Assembly: GCA_016280485.1 (NCBI GenBank)
Contig: JAEEGU010000021.1
Span: 1-12,211 of the forward strand
Direction of reading: 5' to 3'
DNA: 12,211 nt
Source: Bacillota bacterium
Lineage (GTDB): Bacteria > Bacillota > Clostridia > Peptostreptococcales > Anaerovoracaceae
Shown: positions 1 to 5,976 of the stretch, piece after piece
Numbering within the stretch: position 1 is the stretch's first letter
Layout: each line of letters starts with the position of its first letter
Program-made: the position numbers and the translations under genes
The notes under the pieces: model-generated
What the model was told of the DNA's origin: nothing
Database searches by the model: none
The model's input: the letters and a program-made list of their open reading frames with translations, nothing else

Positions 1-453
1 TACCAGGTCGAGAAGCTCGTCATCATCTACCATATCACACTTGTTGAGGAATACGATGATGTAAGGTACGCCTACCTGACGGGAAAGCAGGATGTGCTCT
101 CTTGTCTGTGGCATTGGACCATCTGTTGCTGCTACTACCAGGATTGCTCCATCCATCTGTGCAGCACCGGTAATCATGTTCTTTACATAGTCAGCATGTC
201 CCGGGCAGTCTCCGTGAGCATAGTGTCTGTTTGGTGTCTCATACTCTACGTGTGCTGTGGAAATTGTGATTCCTCTTTCTCTTTCTTCTGGTGCCTTATC
301 GATCTGATCGAATGCTACGAATTCGCCCAGATGATATCTCTGATAAAGAGTCTTTGTGATAGCTGCTGTAAGAGTAGTCTTACCATGGTCAACGTGACCG
401 ATTGTACCGATATTAATATGCGGCTTGGTTCTTTCAAACTTAGCTTTTGCCAT
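1..453 (-). CDS. tuf: Translation elongation factor Tu, N-terminal 151 residues (runs off the window)
   Basis: EF-Tu is the GTPase that delivers aminoacyl-tRNA to the ribosome in the cytoplasm. The visible part covers most of the GTP-binding domain: the P-loop GHVDHGKT at residues 19-26, the switch I segment RGITIS near 60-65, DCPGH at 82-86 and the start of the base-recognition motif NKCD at 137-140. The reading frame stays open to base 1, so the gene is cut by the window edge and is not broken. The ATG at 451-453 is preceded by AAGGAGG at 466-472, with a longish 12-base spacer. Most visible arginines use AGA, as expected for a highly expressed gene with its own codon bias. It lies directly behind tRNA-Thr with no separate promoter visible between them, so it is probably transcribed with the tRNA. 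Confidence 0.98.
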   Translation of the reverse strand, partial: MAKAKFERTKPHINIGTIGHVDHGKTTLTAAITKTLYQRYHLGEFVAFDQIDKAPEERERGITISTAHVEYETPNRHYAHGDCPGHADYVKNMITGAAQMDGAILVVAATDGPMPQTREHILLSRQVGVPYIIVFLNKCDMVDDDELLDLV

Positions 454-504
454 TTTCTTTCTTTTCCTCCTTAAAAAAAGTGTGTTTGGTTTTCTAAATA
501 AAAT

Positions 505-580
<76 letters not shown>

Positions 581-599
581 CAATAGCCATATCGAAAAT

Positions 600-628
600 A
601 TGATACAACATTTCACTTGAAATGTCAA
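600..628 (-). promoter_or_regulatory. Sigma-A-type promoter for tRNA-Thr and tuf
   Basis: Read on the minus strand, the -35 is a perfect TTGACA (623-628), the spacer is exactly 17 bases and the -10 is TATCAT (600-605, five of six consensus bases). The expected start, about seven bases past the -10, lies roughly 10-15 bases before the tRNA 5' end. The -35 hexamer contains the TGA stop codon of sigH (625-627), so the upstream coding sequence and this promoter overlap. Confidence 0.85.
608..625. repeat. Perfect inverted repeat inside the tRNA-Thr/tuf promoter (possible operator)
   Basis: The arms ACATTTCA (608-615) and TGAAATGT (618-625) are perfectly complementary around a two-base centre. The repeat overlaps the -35 hexamer and fills most of the spacer. 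As RNA it would be a weak AU-rich hairpin with almost no loop and no clean U-tract, so it is a poor terminator for sigH. Its position fits a dimeric repressor or activator site better. No regulator is identified. Confidence 0.5.
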
Positions 629-1227
629 CAATTCAAATACTTTGTTATCTTTTTCTTGATGCGCTGAATTGCATTGTCCACAGCCTTCGGACTCTTGCCT
701 AGGATTTCGGAAATTTCAACGTAATCCCGCCCACGCAAAAACTCGCGCCAGACCGAAAGCTCAAGCGGCCCAAAGAGCTTTTCCGCATTATTTATTACAT
801 CATCGAGCATGTCCTTGTAAAGAAGCGATTCCTCCGGCTGGCCCTCAAAGCCGCTCCTTATGTTGGCAACATCCGGATTCGGCTCACCTGAAGGCGTAGT
901 AATGGAAAGCGAGCTGTTGAGCGGTGAGTTCTTGAATCGGTCCGCCTTTTCCATGGCCGTGTAGATTTGCCTATTCACGCACATATTCATAAATGCATGA
1001 AAAGGCACTCCCCGGCTCGGATCGAAACCGTGGATTGCCTTTAATATTCCTATCATGCCCTCCTGTACCACATCCTCCGCATCCGCACCGATGATGAAGT
1101 AGAGCCTCGCCTTGCCGCGAATCTCGGACATATATTTTCTGATTAAAAATTCCTTCGCCTCTGCGTCCTCGCCGGCAGCCAGTGCCACCAGCTCTTCGTC
1201 GGTCAGAAGACTGTAATCCTTCGCCAC
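625..1227 (-). CDS. sigH: RNA polymerase sigma-H factor (Spo0H type)
   Basis: This alternative sigma factor directs RNA polymerase to transition-state, competence and early sporulation promoters in Bacillus; its regulon here is unknown. Its 200 residues are close to the 218 of B. subtilis SigH. Region 2 (about 27-96) contains the highly SigH-like KARLYFIIGADAEDVVQEG and later NRQIYTAM. Region 4 (about 150-197) ends in a helix-turn-helix with EISEILGKSPKAVDNAIQR. The start is GTG at 1225-1227, one base after the rlmB stop; AAAGGA (1236-1241) inside the end of rlmB is the ribosome binding site, which suggests translational coupling. The TGA stop lies within the next promoter. Downstream comes tRNA-Thr rather than the usual rpmG-secE-nusG. 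Confidence 0.95.
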   Translation of the reverse strand: MAKDYSLLTDEELVALAAGEDAEAKEFLIRKYMSEIRGKARLYFIIGADAEDVVQEGMIGILKAIHGFDPSRGVPFHAFMNMCVNRQIYTAMEKADRFKNSPLNSSLSITTPSGEPNPDVANIRSGFEGQPEESLLYKDMLDDVINNAEKLFGPLELSVWREFLRGRDYVEISEILGKSPKAVDNAIQRIKKKITKYLNC

Positions 1228-1228
1228 T

Positions 1229-2173
1229 TTATTTTTCCTTTGCCAATATTCTCTGCTTGCAAATCTCGTATATCAGAATTGCCGCTGCATTGGAAGCATT
1301 CAGCGATGTGATGTGCCCGAGCATCGGAATCGACACCACATAGTCGCACTTTTCCTTTACAAGCCTCGATATGCCTTCGCCCTCCGCACCTACAACAAGC
1401 GCCATAGGACCTGTCAGGTTCGCATCGTAGTACATGCTGTCACCCATGTCGCACGCTGCGACCCATATTCCCCTTTCCTTGAGGGAGTCGATGGTCTGCG
1501 CGATGTTTACGACCTTTGCAACCGGCATATATTCGATGGCTCCCGCCGAAGCCTTTGCAACAGTCTCTGTAAGCCCCACCGCTCTACGCTTTGGGATGAT
1601 GATTCCGTGAGCCCCGGCAGTCTCTGCCGTACGCATGATAGCGCCCAGATTGTGCGGATCCTCTATATTGTCAAGTATGATGATGAACGGATCCTCGCCG
1701 CGCTCTTTCGCAATATCGAGGATGTCCTCCACCTCCACGTATTCGTGCGCCGGCATGTAAGCAGCCACGCCCTGATGAGCTTTGCCTCCGCTTATGCGGT
1801 CAAGCCCCACCTTTTCCGAATAGATAACGGGAACGCCGTTATCCTTTGCCATGGCAATGATTTTGACAATGCTGCCCTCTGCGCCCTTTGCAACAAGGAT
1901 TTTATCCATCTCGCGTCCGGCCTTTAGGGCCTCCATTACCGGATTTCTACCTATTATTACATTTGCGTTCTCCTGCTCTGCAGGGTAGTCAAACTCTATG
2001 GCTGCACGGCCCGTATTCATAGGTCTGCGGCGGTCATCGCGCGCAGCGCTGCCGCGGCGTTCGCCGCGGTCGCGATTTGCAAAATCGCGGCGGCTCTGCT
2101 TTGAGCCGCGCGGCGCGCGTTCTTCCCACTCGCCTTTACTGTTGCGTCTGTATTTGTTTTCGCTCTTGCTCAA
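1229..2173 (-). CDS. rlmB: 23S rRNA (guanosine-2'-O-)-methyltransferase RlmB/TrmH family
   Basis: A SPOUT-family enzyme that uses S-adenosylmethionine to methylate the 2'-OH of a guanosine (G2251 in E. coli numbering) in the peptidyl-transferase region of 23S rRNA. An N-terminal substrate-binding domain (about 71-145, starting NVIIGRNPVMEAL) is followed by the knotted catalytic domain. Motif 1 is DNIEDPHNLGAIMRTAE (168-184) with the key Asn175 and Arg181, motif 2 is LVVGAEGEGIS (259-269) and motif 3 is IPMLGHITSLNASNAAAI (282-299). The first ~60 residues are an arginine-rich, probably disordered extension, a common RNA-binding add-on in clostridial homologues. The start is TTG at 2171-2173 with AAGGGG five bases before it. 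It is the yacO equivalent of the Bacillus cysS-sigH cluster; the usual yacP is missing between it and sigH. Confidence 0.95.
   Translation of the reverse strand: MSKSENKYRRNSKGEWEERAPRGSKQSRRDFANRDRGERRGSAARDDRRRPMNTGRAAIEFDYPAEQENANVIIGRNPVMEALKAGREMDKILVAKGAEGSIVKIIAMAKDNGVPVIYSEKVGLDRISGGKAHQGVAAYMPAHEYVEVEDILDIAKERGEDPFIIILDNIEDPHNLGAIMRTAETAGAHGIIIPKRRAVGLTETVAKASAGAIEYMPVAKVVNIAQTIDSLKERGIWVAACDMGDSMYYDANLTGPMALVVGAEGEGISRLVKEKCDYVVSIPMLGHITSLNASNAAAILIYEICKQRILAKEK
2052..2114. repeat. Cluster of perfect palindromes within the 5' part of rlmB
   Basis: Three perfect inverted repeats occur within 63 bases: CCGCGGCG/CGCCGCGG (2052-2069, two-base centre), CGCGATTT/AAATCGCG (2071-2089, three-base centre) and the ten-base palindrome GCCGCGCGGC (2105-2114). 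They encode the arginine-rich N-terminal tail of RlmB and are much more GC-rich than the surrounding DNA. In the message the first two could form adjacent hairpins about 85-120 bases after the start codon. Confidence 0.6.
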
Positions 2174-2202
2174 TTTTGCCCCTTTCGGCGTTTACGCGCC
2201 TT

Positions 2203-2772
2203 TTATCTTGTGTATCGCACGAATCTATATTTCGTGCCGGTTTTTTCGTCGGTCTGTTCTTCGCTTTCCCAGGTTATTTTCACCTGACCGTCGGCCAGAT
2301 ACTTGTCGAGGTTCGGGAAGTAGACATCAGCTTCCATTTCCTTGTCGATGCGGGTTACGATGAACTCCGATGTATAAGGCATCAGCATCTCGTAGATGCT
2401 CTGCCCACCCGCAACGTAGACATCCTCTTCGGCATCGATGCCAAGCGTGTACTCGAGCATCATCAGCTGTGTGGTAAGCTCCTCGAAGCTGTTAACTATG
2501 ACAAGCTTGCCACACTCCTTGCTCGGATCCTTTGGCTGCCCGTCCGGACCGAGGTGCTTTGGCGTGTAAGCCTTGTTCGATGTGAACACGACAGTTGTTC
2601 TGCCCGGCAGCGGCCTGGAACCCGGCAGGGACTCAAGGGTCTTTCGGCCCATAACAAGGACCTTGCCCATGGTGGTTTCTTTAAAGAATTTCAGGTCTCC
2701 GGGGAGGTGCATTAAAAGATCTCCGTCCTTGCCTATGCCCCAGTTTTTTTCGGTTGCTACTATTGCTTTCAT
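2203..2772 (-). CDS. folA: Dihydrofolate reductase
   Basis: Reduces dihydrofolate to tetrahydrofolate with NADPH in the cytoplasm, regenerating the cofactor oxidised by ThyA. Visible motifs are the Met20-type loop NWGIGKDGDLL (10-20), the catalytic acid Asp26 in LPGDLKFFKETT, the NADPH-binding MGRKT (41-45) and VAGGQSIYEML (120-130). At 189 residues it is longer than the usual ~160, with extra sequence around 66-92 and 105-116. The ATG at 2770-2772 follows the thyA stop by four bases and has only a weak purine-rich ribosome binding site, so its translation probably depends on thyA. Pairing it with thyA is functionally logical, because ThyA, unlike ThyX, consumes tetrahydrofolate. Confidence 0.96.
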   Translation of the reverse strand: MKAIVATEKNWGIGKDGDLLMHLPGDLKFFKETTMGKVLVMGRKTLESLPGSRPLPGRTTVVFTSNKAYTPKHLGPDGQPKDPSKECGKLVIVNSFEELTTQLMMLEYTLGIDAEEDVYVAGGQSIYEMLMPYTSEFIVTRIDKEMEADVYFPNLDKYLADGQVKITWESEEQTDEKTGTKYRFVRYTR

Positions 2773-2776
2773 ATCT

Positions 2777-3607
2777 TTATACCGCTATCGGGATATTTTT
2801 AATCTGTGGGTTCTTCCGGTAATCTTCGACCGTGATGTCGTCTACGGTGAAATCGTAGAAATCCTTAATCTCAGGATTGAGGCGGAACTTCGGTGCAGGG
2901 AACTGCGGGCGCTCTATGAGCTCACGGATGATATCAACGTGGCGATCGTAGATGTGCGCATCGGAAATCACGTGCACGAGTGTGCCCGGCTCAAAGCCGC
3001 AAACCTGCGCAAGCATGTGCACAAGCACCGAATACTGAACGACATTCCAGTTGTTCGCCGCAAGTATGTCCTGCGACCGCTGGTTTAAGATTGCGTTCAG
3101 GCGATTGCCCGTCACGTTAAAGGTCATGCTGTAAGCGCAAGGCTCGAGCCCCATTTCCATGAGGTCCGCGAAGTTATATATATTCGTCATGATGCGACGC
3201 GAATAAGGCTGATTCTTGAGCTGCCAGATGACATTGTCGACCTGGTCCATCTCGCCCTGCGCAAAGCGGTACTTCACACCGAGCTGATATCCATAGGCCT
3301 TGCCTATTGAACCGTTTTCATCGGCCCACTCGTCCCAGATGTGGCTGTTTAAATCCTTGATGTTGTTGGACTTTTTCTGCCATATCCAGAGCATTTCATC
3401 CACTGCCGACTTAATCGCAGTCGGGCGGAGTGTGAGTGCCGGGAACTCTTCCCACAGGTTGTATCTGTTTACCACTCCAAAGGTCTTGATTGTGTGCGCC
3501 GGAGTACCATCCTCCCAGCGCGCGCGGACCTTTTGTCCCTCGGTGGAATAGCCGTTGTCTAAGATTTCACGGCACATATTTACGAATAACACATCTGCTT
3601 TGCTCAT
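2777..3607 (-). CDS. thyA: Thymidylate synthase ThyA
   Basis: Methylates dUMP to dTMP using methylenetetrahydrofolate, releasing dihydrofolate. The catalytic cysteine is Cys157 in EPCAYSMTFNV, the phosphate-binding SRR is at 136-138, and further family motifs are QRSQDILA (177-184), NWNVVQYS and the C-terminal-half DAHIYDRH. The variant EPCAY replaces the LPPCH of E. coli ThyA, so this is a divergent branch of the family, but the nucleophile and the Arg cluster are present. The length of 276 residues is normal. The ATG at 3605-3607 is preceded by AGAGG (3616-3620), which touches the stop codon of the upstream small gene. dihydrofolate reductase follows four bases later. Confidence 0.96.
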   Translation of the reverse strand: MSKADVLFVNMCREILDNGYSTEGQKVRARWEDGTPAHTIKTFGVVNRYNLWEEFPALTLRPTAIKSAVDEMLWIWQKKSNNIKDLNSHIWDEWADENGSIGKAYGYQLGVKYRFAQGEMDQVDNVIWQLKNQPYSRRIMTNIYNFADLMEMGLEPCAYSMTFNVTGNRLNAILNQRSQDILAANNWNVVQYSVLVHMLAQVCGFEPGTLVHVISDAHIYDRHVDIIRELIERPQFPAPKFRLNPEIKDFYDFTVDDITVEDYRKNPQIKNIPIAV

Positions 3608-3619
3608 TTCTTTACCCTC

Positions 3620-3847
3620 TTAGAATTTGAAAACGAAATAACGCAGTACGATAAGCACCGCGCCTATAACTATAACCGCCGTATACAGCTTTTCGGTATC
3701 TGTCATTTTGCGACGCTCGCCTGTCTCTTTGCGACGCGCCTTTTCTTCGTCATGCTGTTTGTCGTATTCCTTCGTGATATGCTGGTTCGTGATAACATAA
3801 TCCGCAATCATATCACGAGTACGATTCGTTACCTTTTTTTCCTTCAT
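3620..3847 (-). CDS. Small tail-anchored membrane protein, function unknown
   Basis: I do not recognise this 75-residue protein. Residues 1-50 are strongly charged and probably helical (Lys/Arg/Glu/Asp-rich, for example KEYDKQHDEEKARRKETGER), and residues 54-72 form one hydrophobic segment, YTAVIVIGAVLIVLRYF, followed by FKF at the C terminus. That layout fits a C-tail-anchored inner-membrane protein with a cytoplasmic head. I chose the ATG at 3845-3847 because GGAG (3858-3861) lies nine bases upstream; a longer frame is open but would extend back into mrnC. The start is four bases after the mrnC stop and the stop is 12 bases before thyA, so it sits tightly in the operon. A membrane anchor beside an rRNA-processing nuclease is suggestive, but no function can be assigned. 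Confidence 0.75.
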   Translation of the reverse strand: MKEKKVTNRTRDMIADYVITNQHITKEYDKQHDEEKARRKETGERRKMTDTEKLYTAVIVIGAVLIVLRYFVFKF

Positions 3848-3851
3848 TCCG

Positions 3852-4280
3852 TTATTTCTCCGGTTCCGTAGGGGCCTTTGCCACGCGTGGGCCGCCGCCA
3901 CCGCTTTCATCGATTATCTTCATCGCCCTGCGGATGATTTCTTCCATTCTGGCCTTTTGCTCGGTCATGTAGAGATAGCCGATAAGAGCCTCGAACGCCG
4001 TCGCCATTTTGTAGGTCACCGGGTTCGCGTTTTTCGGTTTTGACGTAATTTTGTGATTGCGCGCACGACGCACTATGCTCTGCTCTTCCTCCGTAAGCTC
4101 GGGAAGCAGCGCTCTTATTGCCACCTCCTGTCCCTCCGCCCTCACATAGCGCACATTCATTCTGTGAATGGCATCGATGTTTGCGGGCTTTGCGCGAACA
4201 GAAGATTCTCTCACATAAACTTCATAGACGGCATCGCCAAGATAGGCGAGTGCCGTCGTGTTTGTTTGCCTAATATCCAT
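3852..4280 (-). CDS. mrnC: Mini-ribonuclease III
   Basis: A dimeric RNase III-like nuclease without a double-stranded-RNA-binding domain; in B. subtilis it matures the ends of 23S rRNA. The 142-residue length matches the family. The first catalytic motif is ALAYLGDAVYEVYVR with Asp16 and Glu20, and the second is TAFEALIGYLY with Glu98; RRARNHK at 71-77 and the SKPKN stretch are also typical. The start is ATG at 4278-4280, eight bases after the upstream bactofilin stop. A TTG seven codons earlier is in frame but would overlap the bactofilin gene, and the MDIRQ start matches the usual N terminus. Bacillus has this gene directly behind cysS; here three genes are interposed. Confidence 0.94.
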   Translation of the reverse strand: MDIRQTNTTALAYLGDAVYEVYVRESSVRAKPANIDAIHRMNVRYVRAEGQEVAIRALLPELTEEEQSIVRRARNHKITSKPKNANPVTYKMATAFEALIGYLYMTEQKARMEEIIRRAMKIIDESGGGGPRVAKAPTEPEK

Positions 4281-4288
4281 ATACTGTA

Positions 4289-5272
4289 TTAATCCATGCA
4301 AATGTGGCCGGTAACCTTTGCTCCCATGCCCATAGCAATACCTGTTGCCTTGATGTTTCCGTTGATGGTCGCACTTGGCGCAATCTGAACAATCTCGGTA
4401 GCAGTGATATTTCCGATGATTGTACCCTCAACACCAATTTTGCGGCAACGGATGTCGCCCTCGATGCGGGCATTTTCGCCAAGCGCAATGTCTTCGCGAG
4501 CCTGAATGTTTACCTTCAGTACGCCTTCCTTTATGATAAGGTTTCCGCAGGCGATGTCGCCGTAAACATCACCGTTTACGCGAACATTGCCGCGAGCATT
4601 TACGCTGCCCTCTACCACACCGTTGATTTCAAGGTGACCGCTTGCCACGATGTCGCCGTGAATCTTTGTGCCGTTTGCGATTATGCCGACCTCATCGGAA
4701 ACTTCGCCTTCTCTCATTACATCGGCCTCTGCCTGAAGGAGCTGCTCTTCTCTGTGGTCTACCTTTCTGATAGCTTCTTCGATTGATTCCGAATTCTCGA
4801 CAATTCTTTCTATCGAAGAAATTGCCTGTGGGAATTCCTCGGCAGGTTCCTCTGCCGGTGCCGGTTCCTCGATAGGGGCAGGCTCTTCCATAGGAGCGGC
4901 CGCAAAGGCAGGCTCCTCGATAGGTGCCTCTTCAACAGCAGGCGCCTCCTCAGGCTCCTTCATAACCGCGCCGCTTACCTCGAAAACTTCCTCGGCCGGT
5001 GCCGCCTCTTCTATAGCAGGTGCCTCTTCAGGCTCCTTCATAACCGCGCCGCTTACCTCGAATACTTCCTCGGCCGGTGCCGCCTCTTCTATAGCAGGTG
5101 CCTCCTCAGGCTCCTTCATAACTGCGCCGCTTACCTCGAAAACCTCGGGCTCGGCGGGTGTCTCCACTGTTTCAGGTGCCGCTTCGATAACGGGAGCCTG
5201 CTCTTCCTTTATTTCCGGATTGCTTGCAGCGGAAAGGTTGCTTAATTTAATTGATCTTCTTCCTGCTCCCAT
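4289..5272 (-). CDS. Bactofilin with a long acidic repeat-bearing N-terminal region
   Basis: Bactofilins are polymer-forming cytoskeletal proteins built on a beta-helix; in other bacteria they place cell-wall enzymes or support motility. The bactofilin core is at about 193-322, with the repeating pattern of small hydrophobic and glycine turns (IHGDIVASGHLEINGVVEGS, VRVNGDVYGDI, IEGDIRCRKIGVEGTIIGNI). Residues 1-190 are low-complexity and very rich in Glu, Pro and Ala: three copies of a 26-residue unit beginning EVFEVSGAVMKEPEEAPA, then EEPAP-type repeats to about 146. A short predicted helix follows (151-185). This 327-residue protein is far longer than a typical 110-200-residue bactofilin because of that arm. 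The ATG at 5270-5272 is three bases after the upstream bactofilin stop and its ribosome binding site lies in that gene's last codons, so the two are probably made together. Confidence 0.9.
   Translation of the reverse strand: MGAGRRSIKLSNLSAASNPEIKEEQAPVIEAAPETVETPAEPEVFEVSGAVMKEPEEAPAIEEAAPAEEVFEVSGAVMKEPEEAPAIEEAAPAEEVFEVSGAVMKEPEEAPAVEEAPIEEPAFAAAPMEEPAPIEEPAPAEEPAEEFPQAISSIERIVENSESIEEAIRKVDHREEQLLQAEADVMREGEVSDEVGIIANGTKIHGDIVASGHLEINGVVEGSVNARGNVRVNGDVYGDIACGNLIIKEGVLKVNIQAREDIALGENARIEGDIRCRKIGVEGTIIGNITATEIVQIAPSATINGNIKATGIAMGMGAKVTGHICMD
4925..5146 (-). repeat. Three near-identical tandem 78-bp repeats within the second bactofilin gene
   Basis: The same stretch, starting caggctccttcata on the plus strand, begins at 4951, 5029 and 5107, an exact 78-base (26-codon) spacing. 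The copies differ at only a few bases, including wobble positions, so the duplication is recent or kept homogeneous by recombination. Because 78 is a multiple of three, a gain or loss of copies keeps the frame and only changes the length of the acidic arm. Confidence 0.92.
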
Positions 5273-5275
5273 GTT

Positions 5276-5950
5276 TTACACCTCAATATCAAAATCATCG
5301 TCGTCAACAGTGTCGGTTCTCTTGGTAATGATATTACCCTTTATTTTTGTGCCGCGGCTGGTCGAAATGTAACCGGTCTCAATATTACCGATTACCAGCG
5401 CGCCGCCGGCCATTTCGCTTGTTTCCTCGATTTTAACGTTGCCCTTTATGCGGCCGTCGAGTCTTAGGTTCTGTGCGATGACAGAGCCTACTACCTTTGC
5501 ATCGCGCTCGATTGTGACATTTCCGCTCGCTGTAATGTCGCCCTTTACGCCGGCATTTTGAAGAGAAATGTTGTTGCCGCTGACATTACCGGCTATAACG
5601 CCCGTAATAACCGCATCCGCGGTAGTGGTCACATCGCCCTCGATTTTTCCAAGGATTTGCAGGCGATCTGTGGATTCGACATTTCCGATAATGCGCATAC
5701 CCTTTGGTACGGATGTCTGTTCGCCTTTCGTGAACTGCGCAAAATCAAGAGCTTTGTCGCTTTCGTCGCTAACCTTCGTTTTCAGCGTATGGCTGTACTC
5801 GGTTTCTTTTACAACCGGAGCCTCGACCTCTGTCAAAACGGGTTCAATTCTCGTTTCCTGTTCTGCTTTGGCCTGTCCGCCGGCAGAACTCGTATCCTCG
5901 AATCCCGTCAACTCTTTGAAAGCTTTAACAAAATTATCTTTTGTTGACAT
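5276..5950 (-). CDS. Bactofilin (first of a tandem pair)
   Basis: A 224-residue polymer-forming cytoskeletal protein. After a charged linker of about 78 residues, the beta-helical bactofilin core covers roughly 79-209, beginning VPKGMRIIGNVESTDRLQIL and continuing through KIEGDVTTTADAVITGVIAG and LRLDGRIKGNVKI. The C terminus is a short acidic tail containing DDDDFD. There is no signal peptide or membrane segment, so it is cytoplasmic. The start chosen is ATG at 5948-5950, with AGAGG seven bases upstream; an in-frame TTG at 5966-5968 lies on the far side of that site and is less likely. It follows the NodB-like membrane protein by 26 bases and is followed by the second bactofilin after three. 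Paired bactofilins also occur as yhbE-yhbF in Bacillus, where they affect motility. Confidence 0.9.
   Translation of the reverse strand: MSTKDNFVKAFKELTGFEDTSSAGGQAKAEQETRIEPVLTEVEAPVVKETEYSHTLKTKVSDESDKALDFAQFTKGEQTSVPKGMRIIGNVESTDRLQILGKIEGDVTTTADAVITGVIAGNVSGNNISLQNAGVKGDITASGNVTIERDAKVVGSVIAQNLRLDGRIKGNVKIEETSEMAGGALVIGNIETGYISTSRGTKIKGNIITKRTDTVDDDDFDIEV
5279..5284 (-). promoter_or_regulatory. Ribosome binding site formed by the last two codons of the first bactofilin
   Basis: GAGGTG is both the final Glu-Val codon pair of the first bactofilin and the ribosome binding site of the second, whose ATG lies eight bases beyond GAGG. The arrangement implies coupled translation of the pair. Confidence 0.75.
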
Positions 5951-5956
5951 TTGTGT

Positions 5957-5964
5957 ACCTCTTT
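5957..5964 (-). promoter_or_regulatory. Ribosome binding site deciding the start of the first bactofilin
   Basis: AAAGAGGT lies seven bases before the ATG at 5948-5950 and downstream of the alternative TTG, which makes the ATG the better start. Confidence 0.7.
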
Positions 5965-5976
5965 CCAATCAAAGTT

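Noticed and set aside
94..474. Plus-strand open frame over the start of tuf
   Set aside because: It is antisense to highly conserved EF-Tu sequence, and its cysteine-rich translation resembles no protein I know.
1313..1927. Long open frame on the plus strand opposite rlmB, and similar frames opposite thyA, cysS, the bactofilins and the chemoreceptor
   Set aside because: They lie wholly inside well-supported minus-strand genes, have no family resemblance or plausible ribosome binding site, and their composition follows the opposite strand.
3848..3910. Longer N terminus for the small tail-anchored protein, starting at 3910
   Set aside because: The extra 21 residues overlap mrnC coding sequence, and the ATG at 3847 has a well-placed GGAG.
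4281..4301. TTG at 4299-4301 as the start of mrnC
   Set aside because: It would overlap the bactofilin stop and add seven residues not expected for mini-RNase III. The ATG at 4280 gives the usual length.
4951..5146. Regularly spaced 78-bp repeats as a possible CRISPR array
   Set aside because: The copies are contiguous without unique spacers and translate in frame as part of the bactofilin arm.
5951..5968. TTG at 5966-5968 as the start of the first bactofilin
   Set aside because: The ribosome binding site AGAGG lies downstream of it and is correctly spaced for the ATG at 5950.
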